From: Phymorhynchus buccinoides
Lineage: Eukaryota > Mollusca > Gastropoda > Neogastropoda > Raphitomidae
Direction: 5' to 3'
Assembly (NCBI GenBank): GCA_017654935.2
Contig: CM065710.1
Coordinates: 22,667,394 to 22,731,393, forward strand
DNA length: 64,000 nt
This document shows positions 53,661 through 64,000 of this stretch, in pieces. The notes beneath the pieces are model-generated. The model saw only the letters and a list, made by a program, of their open reading frames with translations, ran no database searches and was not told the DNA's origin. The stretch's first letter is position 1, and every line of letters starts with the position of its first letter. A program made the position numbers and the translations under genes.

Positions 53661-54079
53661 TGTGTGTGTGTGACTCTAGTCTGTGTGTGTGTGTGTGTGA
53701 CTCTAGTCTGTGTGTGTGTGTCACTGTATGTGTGTGTGAGTGATTGCGCACACTTCCATTATATTAATGTGTTGGCTGATAGGTGAGTGGGTATGGGTGG
53801 ACTGAGTCTTAACTTTGGCACTCACCTGAACTTAATCCTATCTGAAGTATAAAATATAACCCGAATTACGGCAAATTTTCTAGCGAAAATGGCCTTGGAA
53901 TCTAGACCCCACTCAAGTATTCAACTTATTGCCCTAGGTTACTTTAGGTATTTTTTTAAGTCGTTACTGAAACTGACAAAATGGAAAATCATGGTGGCAA
54001 TAACATTGACATGTGTTGTAACCCACTTGATACTGACTCTGGGTGACCCAATATTAGTAAAATCACAAAGGCAGTGGCT

Positions 54080-55420
54080 ATTTAACCTCATGTGGCAAAA
54101 TAAAATTCAGGCTATTTTGCCCCATGAGGAGAAATAGAACTCAGGATATTTTCCCTGACACTCACTCTGTCTTTCTCTCTGTGTGTCTCTGTCTTTCTCT
54201 CTTCCTCTGTGTGCCCCTGCCTCTGTCTCCTTGGCTTTCTCTTTCTCTCTGTGTCAGTCTCTCTCTGTTTAATCTCTGGCTCTGTCTTTCTCTCAGTGAG
54301 ACAGCCCTGGACATAGAGAGAGAGACAGACAGTAGACACACATAGAAAGAAAGGGAGAGACAGAGACAAAGAGACACAACGGACACAAAGAGAGACAGAG
54401 ACTGAGAGACACAGAGAGAATGAGAAAGCCAAAGAGAGACTCACAGAGAAAGCAAACATCAGAATTCAATGTGTTCCACCGCCAAGTATCTTATTCTTAG
54501 CAACCCGAATAATCCAGCCATCATGGCCGACAGAGGTGACATTCTCATTTGCATACATGAACCCGGATCCTTCTATATATATAAGGATCCGGGTTCATGT
54601 ATGCAAATGAGAATGTCACCTCTGTCGGCCATGATGGCTGGATTATTCGGGTTGCTAAGAATAAGATACTTGGCGGTGGAACACATTGAATTCTGATGTT
54701 TGCTTTTAGTCCTGAACATTTAAGTTTAACTACTGCAGTTTACTGCACAGTTTATTACCATTGTGACGATTTGTCGAAACTCACTGACGCTCACCTCTGT
54801 AATCTGAACCAAAACGGCGCTCCAGCCAAAATGGCGTCCGACTTTCGTTACCAACAAAATCATGTGACATTATGACGCTATCCCGGATCCCTCTATAGTG
54901 TAATATAGACCCACACTGGCCACAGAGAGAAAGACAAAGAGATACAGAGAGAAACAGAGAGAAAGAGGGGGGGAGGGGAGAAGGAGGGGGAGAGACAGAG
55001 AAAGGGAGAGAGATGGAGAGAGAGAGACAGAGAGAGATAAATCTACAAACAGAAAAAGACTGTCTTGAGAAAGATGAGACTTTGTATTGAGAGTGAGGCA
55101 AAATAGCCTGAATTCTATTTTGCCACAGAGATAGAGGGATACACAGAGAGACACTCAGACAGAGACAAAGAAACAGAGAGAGAGAGAGAGAGAAAGAGAA
55201 GGCCAAAGACAGACTCACAAAACGATGCATAGACCCACAGAGAGAGAAAGATACAGAGAGAAACTAAAACTGAGAGAGAGAGAGAGGGGGGGGGAGACAG
55301 AGAAAGATAAAGAGACAGAGAGAGACATAGACCTACAGACAAACAGAAAAAGACAAAGAGAAAGACAGATAGAGTGAGGCAAAACAGCCTGAATTATATT
55401 TTGCCACATGAGGTTAAATT
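54080..55420. repeat. GA/CT-rich fold-back region
   Basis: A box ggcaaaatagcctgaatt..attttgcca occurs at 55097-55125 and 55378-55410, and in inverted orientation at 54090-54122 (aacctcatgtggcaaaataa on the outside of both ends). CT-rich DNA (54160-54300) faces GA-rich DNA (54310-54440, 54920-55380). Overall a large imperfect inverted repeat with a perfect palindrome in the middle. Confidence 0.65.
54449..54706. repeat. 258-bp near-perfect palindrome
   Basis: Arms of about 120 bp around ttctatatatataa at about 54571-54584; the left arm starts aaagcaaacatcagaattca and the right arm ends with its exact reverse complement. Contains gaacccggatcc/ggatccgggttc. A partial further copy of the arm end occurs at 54885-54905 (cccggatccctctatagtgt). 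Confidence 0.9.
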
Positions 55421-55430
55421 AAATACTATA

Positions 55431-56936
55431 CTGTTCACAAAAAGAAACACATACTTTTTTATTTCTTCACTGCTGATGCCAATGCGTTAGTAGGATGCAA
55501 CTAGTCCAAAATGTCTGTTTACTTCTGTGCTTCACGTGCGCTCACGCTTTTAGCGCCTGTTGGATTGCACGTGCACAAAATGACGAGTTGAACAATTTTT
55601 CGGTTTTTTGTCCAGCTTTGCGACTGGTTGAAGCAAATTCATGCACACCTTGGTGAATTACAGCTCACACAAAGGCAAACAAACCATGCACACACTGGGT
55701 CATTCTGATGAAAACGTGTGCGTCAATTCTAACTGCAAAGATGCCGCGTCTCAGTCAGCCAGAACGTGAGAATGCACTGGGGCGTTTGCAAGCTGGGCAA
55801 AGTCAACCTGAAGTCGCCCGACACTTCAACGTGAGCCAGAGCACCCTTAGCAGACTTCTGAGTCGTCATCGAAACACCGGCTCCACGGCAGACCGCCCAC
55901 GCTCTGGAAGACCTTTAGTGACTACTCCAGCGCAAGATCGCTTCATCCGGGTCAGCCACCTTCAGAATCGCTTTCAGTCAGCCTCAGCAACCGCCCAGCA
56001 ATTACCCGGAGGTCGCAGTCACTGGCCAGACCGTTCGGAATCGCCTGCATGGTGCAGGGCTCGCAGCTCGCAGACCTGTCAGAGGACCTGTCCTCACACA
56101 GCGCCATCGTGGGAACAGGCGGCAGTGGGCCACCCACCATCGTCCTTGGACCCTCAGGAACAACTGGAACAGGGTCCGGTTTTCAGATGAGTCCCACTTC
56201 CTGCTCCAGCACCATGACAGAAGGAGGGTGTACCGTAGACGTTGGGAGCGTTTTGCCCAGGGCTGTGTGGATGAGGCACCCGCCCATGGTGGTGGAGGCG
56301 TCATGTTGTGGGGGGCCATCCACTATGCAGGCAGGAGTCCTCTGGTGCGAGTCCGAGGAGCACTAAACACCCAGCGGTATGTGACTGAAATTCTCCAGCC
56401 TCACGTCCTGCCTCTTATGGCCGAGCCTCGCTTGATCTTCCAACAGGACAACGCCAGGCCTCACACTGCGCAACTGACAATGCAAACCCTCGCCAACAAC
56501 AACATTAACGTTCTTCCTTGGCCCTCAATGTCGCCAGATCTCAACCCCATTGAGCACATATGGGATGAGCTGGACAGACGAGTCCGGGCGCGAGTAACCG
56601 CCCCTGCCAACATCAACGAGCTGTTCACTGCCCTCCAGGAGGAGTGGGACACCATGCCAGCAGAGGTGATCCGCAATGTGATAAGCTCCATGCCAGCAAG
56701 GTGCCGCGCCGTTGTTGCTGCAGGTGGTGGACATACCCCTTACTGAGTCCTCGCTGCCTGGAACGGGGTGTATCGGCAATGTGAACTGTTCACACACTGG
56801 AAATGAATCTGGAATCGTTTACCTTTGTTCCAAAACAAATTCTGTTGTGAAATGTTTGCAATCGAATTTTTGCGAATTTAATGACATTTGGAATAAAATT
56901 TATTTCAAAAAAGTATGCGTTTCTTTTTTTGAACAG
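55431..56936 (+). mobile_element. Tc1/mariner-type transposon 2 with frameshifted transposase
   Basis: TIRs ctgttcacaaaaagaaacac and its near-inverted partner ending gaacag, flanked by TA. Transposase on +: from 55741 MPRLSQPERENALGRLQAGQ, HFNVSQSTLSRLLSRHRNTG and SGRPLV (paired-type HTH). One frameshift between about 55985 and 56010 moves the catalytic part to another frame, where SDESHFL (about 56190), QDNARPHTA (56446) and SPDLNPIEHIWDELD (56530-56580) mark the DD34E triad; the stop is at 56744-56746. Structurally nearly complete and much younger than transposon 1. Confidence 0.92.
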
Positions 56937-57590
56937 TATAAAATAGCCAGAGTCACTGAGACTAGTGAGAGTGCCATTACTGCCAATCACAAAATACAGT
57001 GCAATTAGCAAATAATCTTCAGTACAACATAAAGCAGATGAGATCTAAACTAAAGCCATTGTACACTTATCCTTGAAATCGAAAGGTTAGGACAAGGCCT
57101 AGCGACTTTCAGATCGATTGAGTAATACCGATACTGGCGCTAGTTACTAAGACAGTCACACTAGGAGTAGGACAGGTTCAACCGAAACTCGTTCTAAACC
57201 ACCATCAAAATCAACCTAACCTATAGATGGCAACAACCTACATCTTTAGTATACACTGATCAACAAACAGCTCTTACCGAATGGTCAAACATTCGTGCAC
57301 AAAATTGGAAACACAGTTGAGTCTAGAGTCCGTCTGTTCTGTTCCTATTTTCACATTGACCTAGCCTCGAACAATACTTCCGTTCTCATTTGGACAAATC
57401 TTAAATTCGTTCAAACAAATGGTCAAAGTAAGTGGTTTTAGTCCACAGCTTCACAAATGATGTATTTCATGAGCCTATTCGATGTCTGTTGCGCTGTTAA
57501 AAAAAAAACCCACCTAAAAAACAAATAGGAAATGATTACATTTTTTTAAACGCACACCCGACGCCCCACTGTGACTGTGTTGTAGAATGC
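56937..57590. other. Intergenic spacer
   Basis: No feature recognised. Confidence 0.5.
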
Positions 57591-57659
57591 TGCTGACAAG
57601 TCTTTGTACGTTTTTTTTTAGACCGTTAGGTCGATCACAAAAGGTTATTGGACTGGCAC

Positions 57660-57970
57660 ATAAACAATCAATTCCCTTCTGGCCACTCTATATTATATGG
57701 ACCCAGGGAATCAGTCTATGGGCTTATATTATTACTTCCCTTCTTCTTCTACTAATATTATGCTTTACGTCCTCCAGGCCGAAGCCATATTAGTTTTTAC
57801 TTTTAGATGTTGGAAAAGGGGGAGAGGGAAAAAAGAAAGGGATTTCTATCTATTTTAGATTTTTATTTTTACAGATATTTTGTCTTTGTGTTTTCTTCTT
57901 CTTCTTCTGGCCGCTCTATATGGGCCCAGGGAATCAGTCTATCGGCTTATATTACTTTCCTTCTTCTTCA
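57660..57970. repeat. Two copies of a 60-bp block
   Basis: cagggaatcagtctatgggc (57705) and cagggaatcagtctatcggc (57920), both followed by ttatatta.. and a (ttc)n stretch. Confidence 0.7.
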
Positions 57971-57989
57971 TCTTATGGCATGACGATTA

Positions 57990-58165
57990 TGATGAATACA
58001 ATTGGGTTTCCGGTATAGAACATAATTATTTGGGAAGTAGTTGCTGCCCAGATTATCAGCTCCATATGGGAAGGGGAAGTGAGGGGGAGAGGGTGTAGAG
58101 AGAGGCTGGGGAGGCTGTTCCACTCACACACAGCCCTGGGGAAGAAATAAAACTTCATGTAGTTT
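57990..58165 (-). mobile_element. LINE ORF2 C-terminal fragment
   Basis: On -: KFYFFPRAVCEWNSLP, the conserved end of CR1/L2-like ORF2 (the same motif at 61935-61990 on +). Confidence 0.65.
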
Positions 58166-58231
58166 GTTTTTGTTGCCGGAAGGACATGTGCTATTGTGTT
58201 GTTAAATAAATCTAGCTAATTTGGTGCGCAT

Positions 58232-59010
<779 letters not shown>

Positions 59011-59014
59011 TATA

Positions 59015-60557
59015 TTGCCCCTGACAATACTATTTAATAAAAGCTTAGAATCAGGATTATTACCAGCACTGTGGAAGACAGCCGAAGTAACAGCTATATA
59101 TAAAAAGGGAACTAAAACTGACCCAGGAAATTATAGACCAGTCAGCTTGACGTGCATAGTGTGCAAATTGTTAGAGCAATTTGTCAGGGACTCTATAGTG
59201 AAACATATGACAGATTTTAAATTATATTCAGATTGCCAGCATGGTTTTAGAAACGGACGTTCTTGTACATGATGACACAACTAGTTGAGGTTATGGATGA
59301 TTTTACTAAACTCATAGAAAATAAAGAAGCCTTCGACATAGTATACTTAGATTTTCGAAAGGCCTTTGATTCCGTCCCTCACCAAAGACTCTTGTTGAAA
59401 TTAAGATTATATGGCATAACGGGCAACATTTTATCATGGGTACAAAAAATTTTGACAGGCAGAAAACAGAAAGTACGGGTTGGAAATAAATTATCATCAA
59501 ATACTGACATACTGAGTGGTATACCACAAGGAAGCATTTTAGGCCCAATTGTATTCACTATTTTTATCAATGACTTGCCAGATCAAGTACAAAGCGTATG
59601 CAAAGTGTTCGCTGATGATACTAAAATTTATAATTCTTCTGATAAATCAGATGTGTTACAGAATGATATAAATAGACTTATTGGCTGGTCAGAAAAATGG
59701 AAACTATATTTTAATGCAAATAAGTGTAAAATAATGCATTTAGGGTTGAATAATCCACTAAGAGAATATGAAATATCTCATGGCACAGATAAACATGTAT
59801 TAGATACTTGTGTAGAAGAAAAAGACTTGGGAGTTATATTTGATTCTAAATTGAAATTTGATAGACATATTACAACAGCTGTAAATAAAGCTAATAGAAT
59901 GTTAGGGTTAATTAGGAGAACTTTTACAGGACTAAATAATAATGTGTTCATTAATCTATATAAAAGTTTGGTTAGACCACATCTGGAGTATGGGAACCAA
60001 ATTTGGAATCTTAAACGACAATCAGTTTCAACTGAGCGTGTACAGAGGAGAGCTACTAAATTAATAAAAGTTCTTAAGAATTCTGATTATAGTGAAAGGC
60101 TACACAAACTTGATCTACCATCCTTGAAATACAGAAGAATTCGCGGTGACCTAATTAATGTATATAAAACTCTTAATGGTCCTGACAATACTAACAAAAG
60201 TTTGTTTCAGATTTCAAATTTTTCCAAGACTAGAAATCATGAATTAAAAATACTAACACAGTATAGTAGAACTAACATCAGGAGACACTTTTTCAGTAAC
60301 AGAGTGACTAACTATTGGAACGCACTTCCTGCTCAGACAAAACTTGCACCTGATACTAACAAATTCAAAAATCTCCTGGACAAAGACCCAAACCTTGGTA
60401 AATTAAAATACCAGTATGACGAATAGTCTACCAAAACCGTCACAGCTGTGCCAACCCCCCAAAAAAGGAAAAGGAAAAAAGAAAGAAAAAAAGAAGAAAA
60501 GACGCTTGAGAGGCCGCGAGGCCTAGTCGTCTTTATCTACCTGACCTGACCTGACCA
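59015..60557 (+). mobile_element. CR1-like LINE, 5'-truncated, RT nearly complete
   Basis: 59015-59268 encodes LFNKSLESGLLPALWKTAEV, GNYRPVSLTCIVCKLLEQFV, HGFRNGRSCT. A 5-nt disruption at about 59269 shifts the frame. 59275-60426 continues with VYLDFRKAFDSVPHQRLLLK, SGIPQGSILGPIVFTIFIND, the catalytic FADDTK, and the C-terminal RRHFFSNRVTNYWNALP. The 3' end has A/G-rich DNA, aggccgcgaggcctagtcgt and a short (ctgac)n tail to 60557. The endonuclease and ORF1 are lost. Inserted about 150 bp upstream of the HYPK start codon. Confidence 0.9.
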
Positions 60558-60712
60558 TATGTCAGTTATTGCCGGTTACGGCAGGTGGACATCATTGGTA
60601 GAAGAAGAAGAAGAAACGCTGTGTTAAGGGGCTAAGGACCTTAATTCCGCCTAAACAGCGCATTTAGTAATTGTGGAGTGTTACCATATATCCTAACAGC
60701 ACATGCTTCAAA

Positions 60713-60871
60713 ATGGCAGCAGAAGAAGAAACTGTCGATCTGGAGGACACAGAAAATGACCAAGGATCCAAAGCAAAGAAGTCTGCAAAGCATGACTCTG
60801 GTGCTGCAGACCTCGAAAAGGTTACGGACTATGTCGAGGAGGCGGAGATTTCCAGCAAAAACCTGGATGAT
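60713..60871 (+). CDS. HYPK: HYPK exon 1 (coding part)
   Basis: Encodes MAAEEETVDLEDTENDQGSK.. to ..EISSKNLDD, 53 codons, phase 0; donor gtgagt at 60872. Confidence 0.93.
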
Positions 60872-63830
60872 GTGAGTAAATTAATGAAAACCAATGCTGT
60901 GATTCATTGATTTGACGCTGATTGAGTGATTCAGTCATTGTCAATGGTCAACTGAGGACGATTATTTGACTGCCAGGTGGCAGTCAAACCAGTAGGGGCT
61001 TAGCGCGCGATATTCTTAGTTGGGCGTAGTAAGAGAGAGGGACTCAGCGCGCGATATTCTTAGTTGGGCGTAGTGAGAGAACCAACTAAGAACATCGCAC
61101 ACTAAGCCCCTTCTGGTTTGACTGACCCTGGCGGTAAAATGCACATCCTAAGTTGCTCATTGTAAGGTTGATTATGAATCTAACTCAACACTAAAGTTAC
61201 TATGTGTGCTTTATAAGTCATGTTGTATTTAGGCAGAGGCTGGGGGTACGGGCCCCTATCTCAAATTCTCCAGGCTACCAATACAGCTCTCAATCACGGG
61301 ACCCATATGATAAAAATAAATTTTGCGCAAATCATGTCTCCAAAAAATAATAACATTATTTTTATTAATGATTAACTCGGACACGTTCCTAACCCTATCC
61401 CTAACCCTATTCCTCACCAAGATGCATTTAATACGAAATAAGAAAATACATTTCTTGACGAAAAATTTGACCTCCTGAAGAGTTACTATCCCTGAACATG
61501 GTCTGAGTGTTGCAAGAATGATGTTGGTTAGAGTCACCGCTCGTAAATCAACGGGTTTGCGAGTGTGCTGGTTCGAACCCAGCTGTTCACAGTGTTGTAT
61601 CTTTGGGAAAGATACTTTACTCCTATTTCCTGGTTCTTTGGATGAGACCTAAAACCGAGGTCCCGTGTGCGAACGCATGCATAAGATCTTGTGCGCACGT
61701 TAAAGCCCATTCCACTATTCCGAGTATTCGGTACGAGTAGGCCGTGTGTGCCGGTGGAACGAATGACACAAACTCACAGTGCACGCATCCTGTGCACCAA
61801 TAGCAGTGTAAATGAAGACTTTGGACGTGGGGCAGAATGAACATCGCCAGTCGGAAGAAGAACCAGACAGATGAGACACAGTGTGTGTCTGCTTCCTGCA
61901 ACTAAGACCAACTGCAGGAAGTTATCTTTCTTCCTACCCAGAGCCGTGTGTGAATGGAACAGTCTTCCACCAGAGGCAGTTTCATCAGCCTTGGTGGAGG
62001 TCTTCAAAACCCATATATGAATCCCCCCTGCCCCCTCTCCCCTATCCCTCACCCCTTGCCTCCCCTGCTCCTCTTGTTTTTCCAGCTCCCTCCATGGCCC
62101 CTGACCCTCTCTGCACCCTCCCACCCTACTCCCTTCCCTCCTTGAGCTGATCATCTGAGCAGCTACTTCTTCCCTCCAGTGTTATTTTTAGTTTATGCTA
62201 AAACCCCTTATGGCTGTATCATGTGTATGTATGCACCATCTGAATCGTCAACATGATGACAGAGGATGTTGGAGCAAAGAGGAAGAACTTCATGCACACG
62301 GAAAAGGGGATTTTAAGAATATAGGGGATGGTCCCCAAAAGCCAATCATTGTCAAAGCTGCAGCACCAGGAGATGGCACAGATACCTCATAATCACTGCT
62401 ACACTGAAAATTGTCAATAATCAATGTTCTGCCTTACGGGAAAGGGGTTGATACAGGTTTGGGTTGTTTTCGTGAAACGAGAGAACATTTTAAGACTGAA
62501 GGCCGTGAACCTGAGGGGGGTAGCTAGACTGCAGTTTGGCCCAGTATTTCATAAAACAAAGATTAATCAATCAATCAATCTGTTTATTGGCTTCATAAGA
62601 AGAAGAATTCATCTTGTACGTGGGGATATATAAACTAGCACACGCATTAACAGCATATAAAATGAACAGATAAGTTAGACAAGCCACACCCTCTTCAAAA
62701 CATCTGCATCTACACACACGCACGCGCATACACACACACACATACCGACACACACATGCACACAAACAGAGTGTTAAAGTTAACTGACATAAAATAAATA
62801 ATAACTGATAACCAAGATGTGATAATTGAAAACCACAGAGGTTGAATAAAGAACATTAGTCGAAACATTAAAGACCCACTGACCCGGCTGGATTAAGTCC
62901 CTTGGTTTTTTTCTGGGTAGGTGTGACCCACATAGTCTTCCCCCATACATGATCGAGGCTGCTCTTTAAAGTGATGTCTCGTTTTCATACATGGGAGAAT
63001 ATGTATGGGAGTCACACCTGGTCAAAATAAGATTAAGCAGTTCTTAAGCAGTCCTTTCTCATTGCTGTAGAAAATCAATAATGACACATTGATGATAGTG
63101 ATGCAGCTCTCACTTGAAAGGGCCAAACGAAGGGGAATTTGGGAAAGGATTGAATGGAGTCAAAAAAACAATTAGTCTGCTAACAAAATTCTGGATGTAA
63201 TTCCTGACTCGGACTGATTTTAAACTGTCAATCATTTTACTGGTCTCAATCAAATACCGTATTTTTCGGACTATGAATATAAGGCTTTACTTTGTCCCGG
63301 ACTAAGACTCGTGCACCTTATAATATGACTAATGATATAGTAAGAAAATAGAATAACAAAACAAAGCATAACCAAAAAAAGAATTTATGTGTCAAATTTG
63401 CCAAAGTAACATACTTTGGCAAATTTGACACAAAATTCAGATTTGTTGTGGTTATTTTTTTGGTTATGCTTTGTTTTGTTATTGTATTTTGTTACTATAT
63501 CATTAGTCATATTGTCAAATTTGGGGGATGCGTTATAAGGTGCGCCTCTTAGTCCGAAAAATACAGTACATTAATGATCCCAAAGCAACTCGAACATTAG
63601 TCAGACTTTAGACCACCCTGAAAATTGTTTGGTTTTTACATCAACTTCCCCTTTGGCTTTGTGCATATAATAATGTCTCTGGCTGTGTATCTGTTTACGT
63701 GTGTGAATGTGTGTATTGCCAGGCCATGAAAGTGGTGAGCGACCAACAGACGCGGGAGGCGCGGGCCAAACAGGAGAAAGAGAAGGAGCTGTCCAAGGTC
63801 AAGATCAACAAGGATGACGTCGATCTCATC
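60713..63830 (+). CDS. HYPK: HYPK (Huntingtin-interacting protein K), 3'-partial
   Basis: Two exons are in the window (60713-60871, 63723-63830; 89 codons). HYPK is a small, largely disordered protein with an N-terminal helix and C-terminal UBA-like domain. It binds ribosome-associated NatA (NAA10/NAA15) and acts as regulator/chaperone. Matching blocks: KHDSGAADLEKVTDYVEE (vertebrate KHDSGAADLERVTDYAEE) and AMKVVSDQQTREARAKQEKE, KELSKVKINKDDVDLI (vertebrate RSREQKAKQEREKELAKVTI). The UBA end (..MSRAAAERSLREH.. in vertebrates) is expected in the next exon beyond 64000. Start ATG at 60713 in context aaaATGg; no earlier in-frame ATG. Upstream is a LINE insertion, leaving little room for an ordinary promoter. 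Confidence 0.93.
60981..61124. mobile_element. Fold-back MITE in HYPK intron 1
   Basis: Arms of about 45 bp: cagtcaaaccagtaggggct (60981) and agccccttctggtttgactg (right end 61124). The loop holds two direct copies of gcgcgatattcttagttggg. Confidence 0.75.
61528..61760 (+). mobile_element. tRNA-derived SINE, copy 2 (truncated)
   Basis: Box B-like ctggttcgaacccagct (61570), then gatgagacctaaaaccgagg and tcccgtgtgcga. Shares the body with the SINE at 35842-36221. Confidence 0.65.
61862..62160 (+). mobile_element. LINE ORF2 C-terminus and 3'UTR remnant
   Basis: Frame with NCRKLS, FLPRAVCEWNSLPPEAVSS, ALVEVFKTHI and stop at 62018-62020, followed by C-rich DNA. Same motif as the - strand fragment at 57990-58165. 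Confidence 0.65.
62161..63254. other. HYPK intron 1, central part
   Basis: Contains a probable antisense LINE 3' end at about 62560-62760 (aatcaatcaatcaatctgtt tail) and a CA-rich stretch at 62705-62765. Nothing else recognised. Confidence 0.5.
63255..63568. mobile_element. Palindromic MITE, 'taccgtattttt' family, best copy
   Basis: taccgtatttttcggacta and its inverted end tagtccgaaaaatacagta. Almost the whole 314 bp folds back on itself around 63415 (aaatttgccaaagta / tactttggcaaattt). Confidence 0.85.
63723..63830 (+). CDS. HYPK: HYPK exon 2
   Basis: Acceptor gtgtattgccag ends at 63722; 36 codons AMKVVSDQQTREARAKQEKE.. to ..DDVDLI; donor gtaagt at 63831, phase 0. Confidence 0.94.
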
Positions 63831-64000
63831 GTAAGTTCTCATTTCATGGAGGAGGGCCTCACGCTGGCTCTGCGATTGTCAGACATTTCGTCAGTACAGG
63901 GCTTAGTAGACCTGTGCTTAGTGGGTGGTGCCGGTGCCCTGTGTAGGCTAGCTCAGAACAGGCTCCACTGAACTCCGCCGAAGTGACTCAGCTGCAGTGC

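Noticed and set aside
61386..61412. Interstitial telomere-like CCCTAA repeats
   Set aside because: Only two imperfect units; below what can be called a telomeric block.

Overview
The window is eukaryotic nuclear DNA, most likely from a mollusc (probably a gastropod). It carries spliced animal genes with GT/AG introns, tRNA-headed SINEs with the 'gagagcgcgtcg' / 'ccgaggtcccgtgtg' type core, CR1-like LINEs, and a very high load of minisatellites and small DNA transposons. The species assignment is inference.

Three genes can be supported. (1) TEX9 (testis-expressed protein 9, a coiled-coil protein) lies on + from the left edge to 17955. Nine exons are visible; the 5' exon(s) lie outside the window. 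All inferred splice phases agree from exon B to the stop. (2) SLC25A44 (mitochondrial carrier; in mammals the branched-chain amino-acid carrier) lies on - from 45200 to 32908. Five exons join with consistent phases into 990 nt (329 aa). (3) HYPK (Huntingtin-interacting protein K, the NatA-associated UBA-like chaperone) lies on + with exon 1 at 60713-60871 and exon 2 at 63723-63830; its last exon(s) run off the right edge. TEX9 and SLC25A44 are convergent; SLC25A44 and HYPK are divergent, about 15.5 kb apart.

The most striking property is that many minisatellites in the introns and 3' flank are seeded on the exons of these same genes. TEX9 exon D has about 16 downstream copies of its 3' end plus the 5' splice site. 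Exon F has 9 upstream copies of its acceptor plus exon start, and exon G has 11. SLC25A44 exon 2 is preceded by about 90 copies (5.1 kb) of a 55-bp unit made of its polypyrimidine tract, AG acceptor and first 30 or so coding bases. SLC25A44 exon 5 is followed by 13 diverged copies of its last codons and stop. Older, decayed exon copies lie beside SLC25A44 exons 2 and 3 and TEX9 exons F and H. Introns here therefore contain many decoy splice sites, yet the true exons stay intact.

Layout: 1-18.4 kb TEX9 with its arrays; 18.5-31.5 kb mobile elements and a 67-bp minisatellite; 31.5-45.2 kb SLC25A44 with its arrays; 45.9-49.2 kb a 49-bp minisatellite upstream of SLC25A44; 49.5-60.6 kb two Tc1-like transposons, GA-rich fold-back DNA with a 258-bp palindrome, LINE fragments and a CR1-like LINE; 60.7-64 kb HYPK. 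Mobile DNA includes six elements bounded by TTAA (piggyBac-type), pogo/Tigger-like and hAT-like elements, palindromic MITEs, SINEs, and a retroposon whose head is the 5' end of U2 snRNA. No prokaryotic features, CRISPR arrays or genuine tRNA/rRNA genes were seen.
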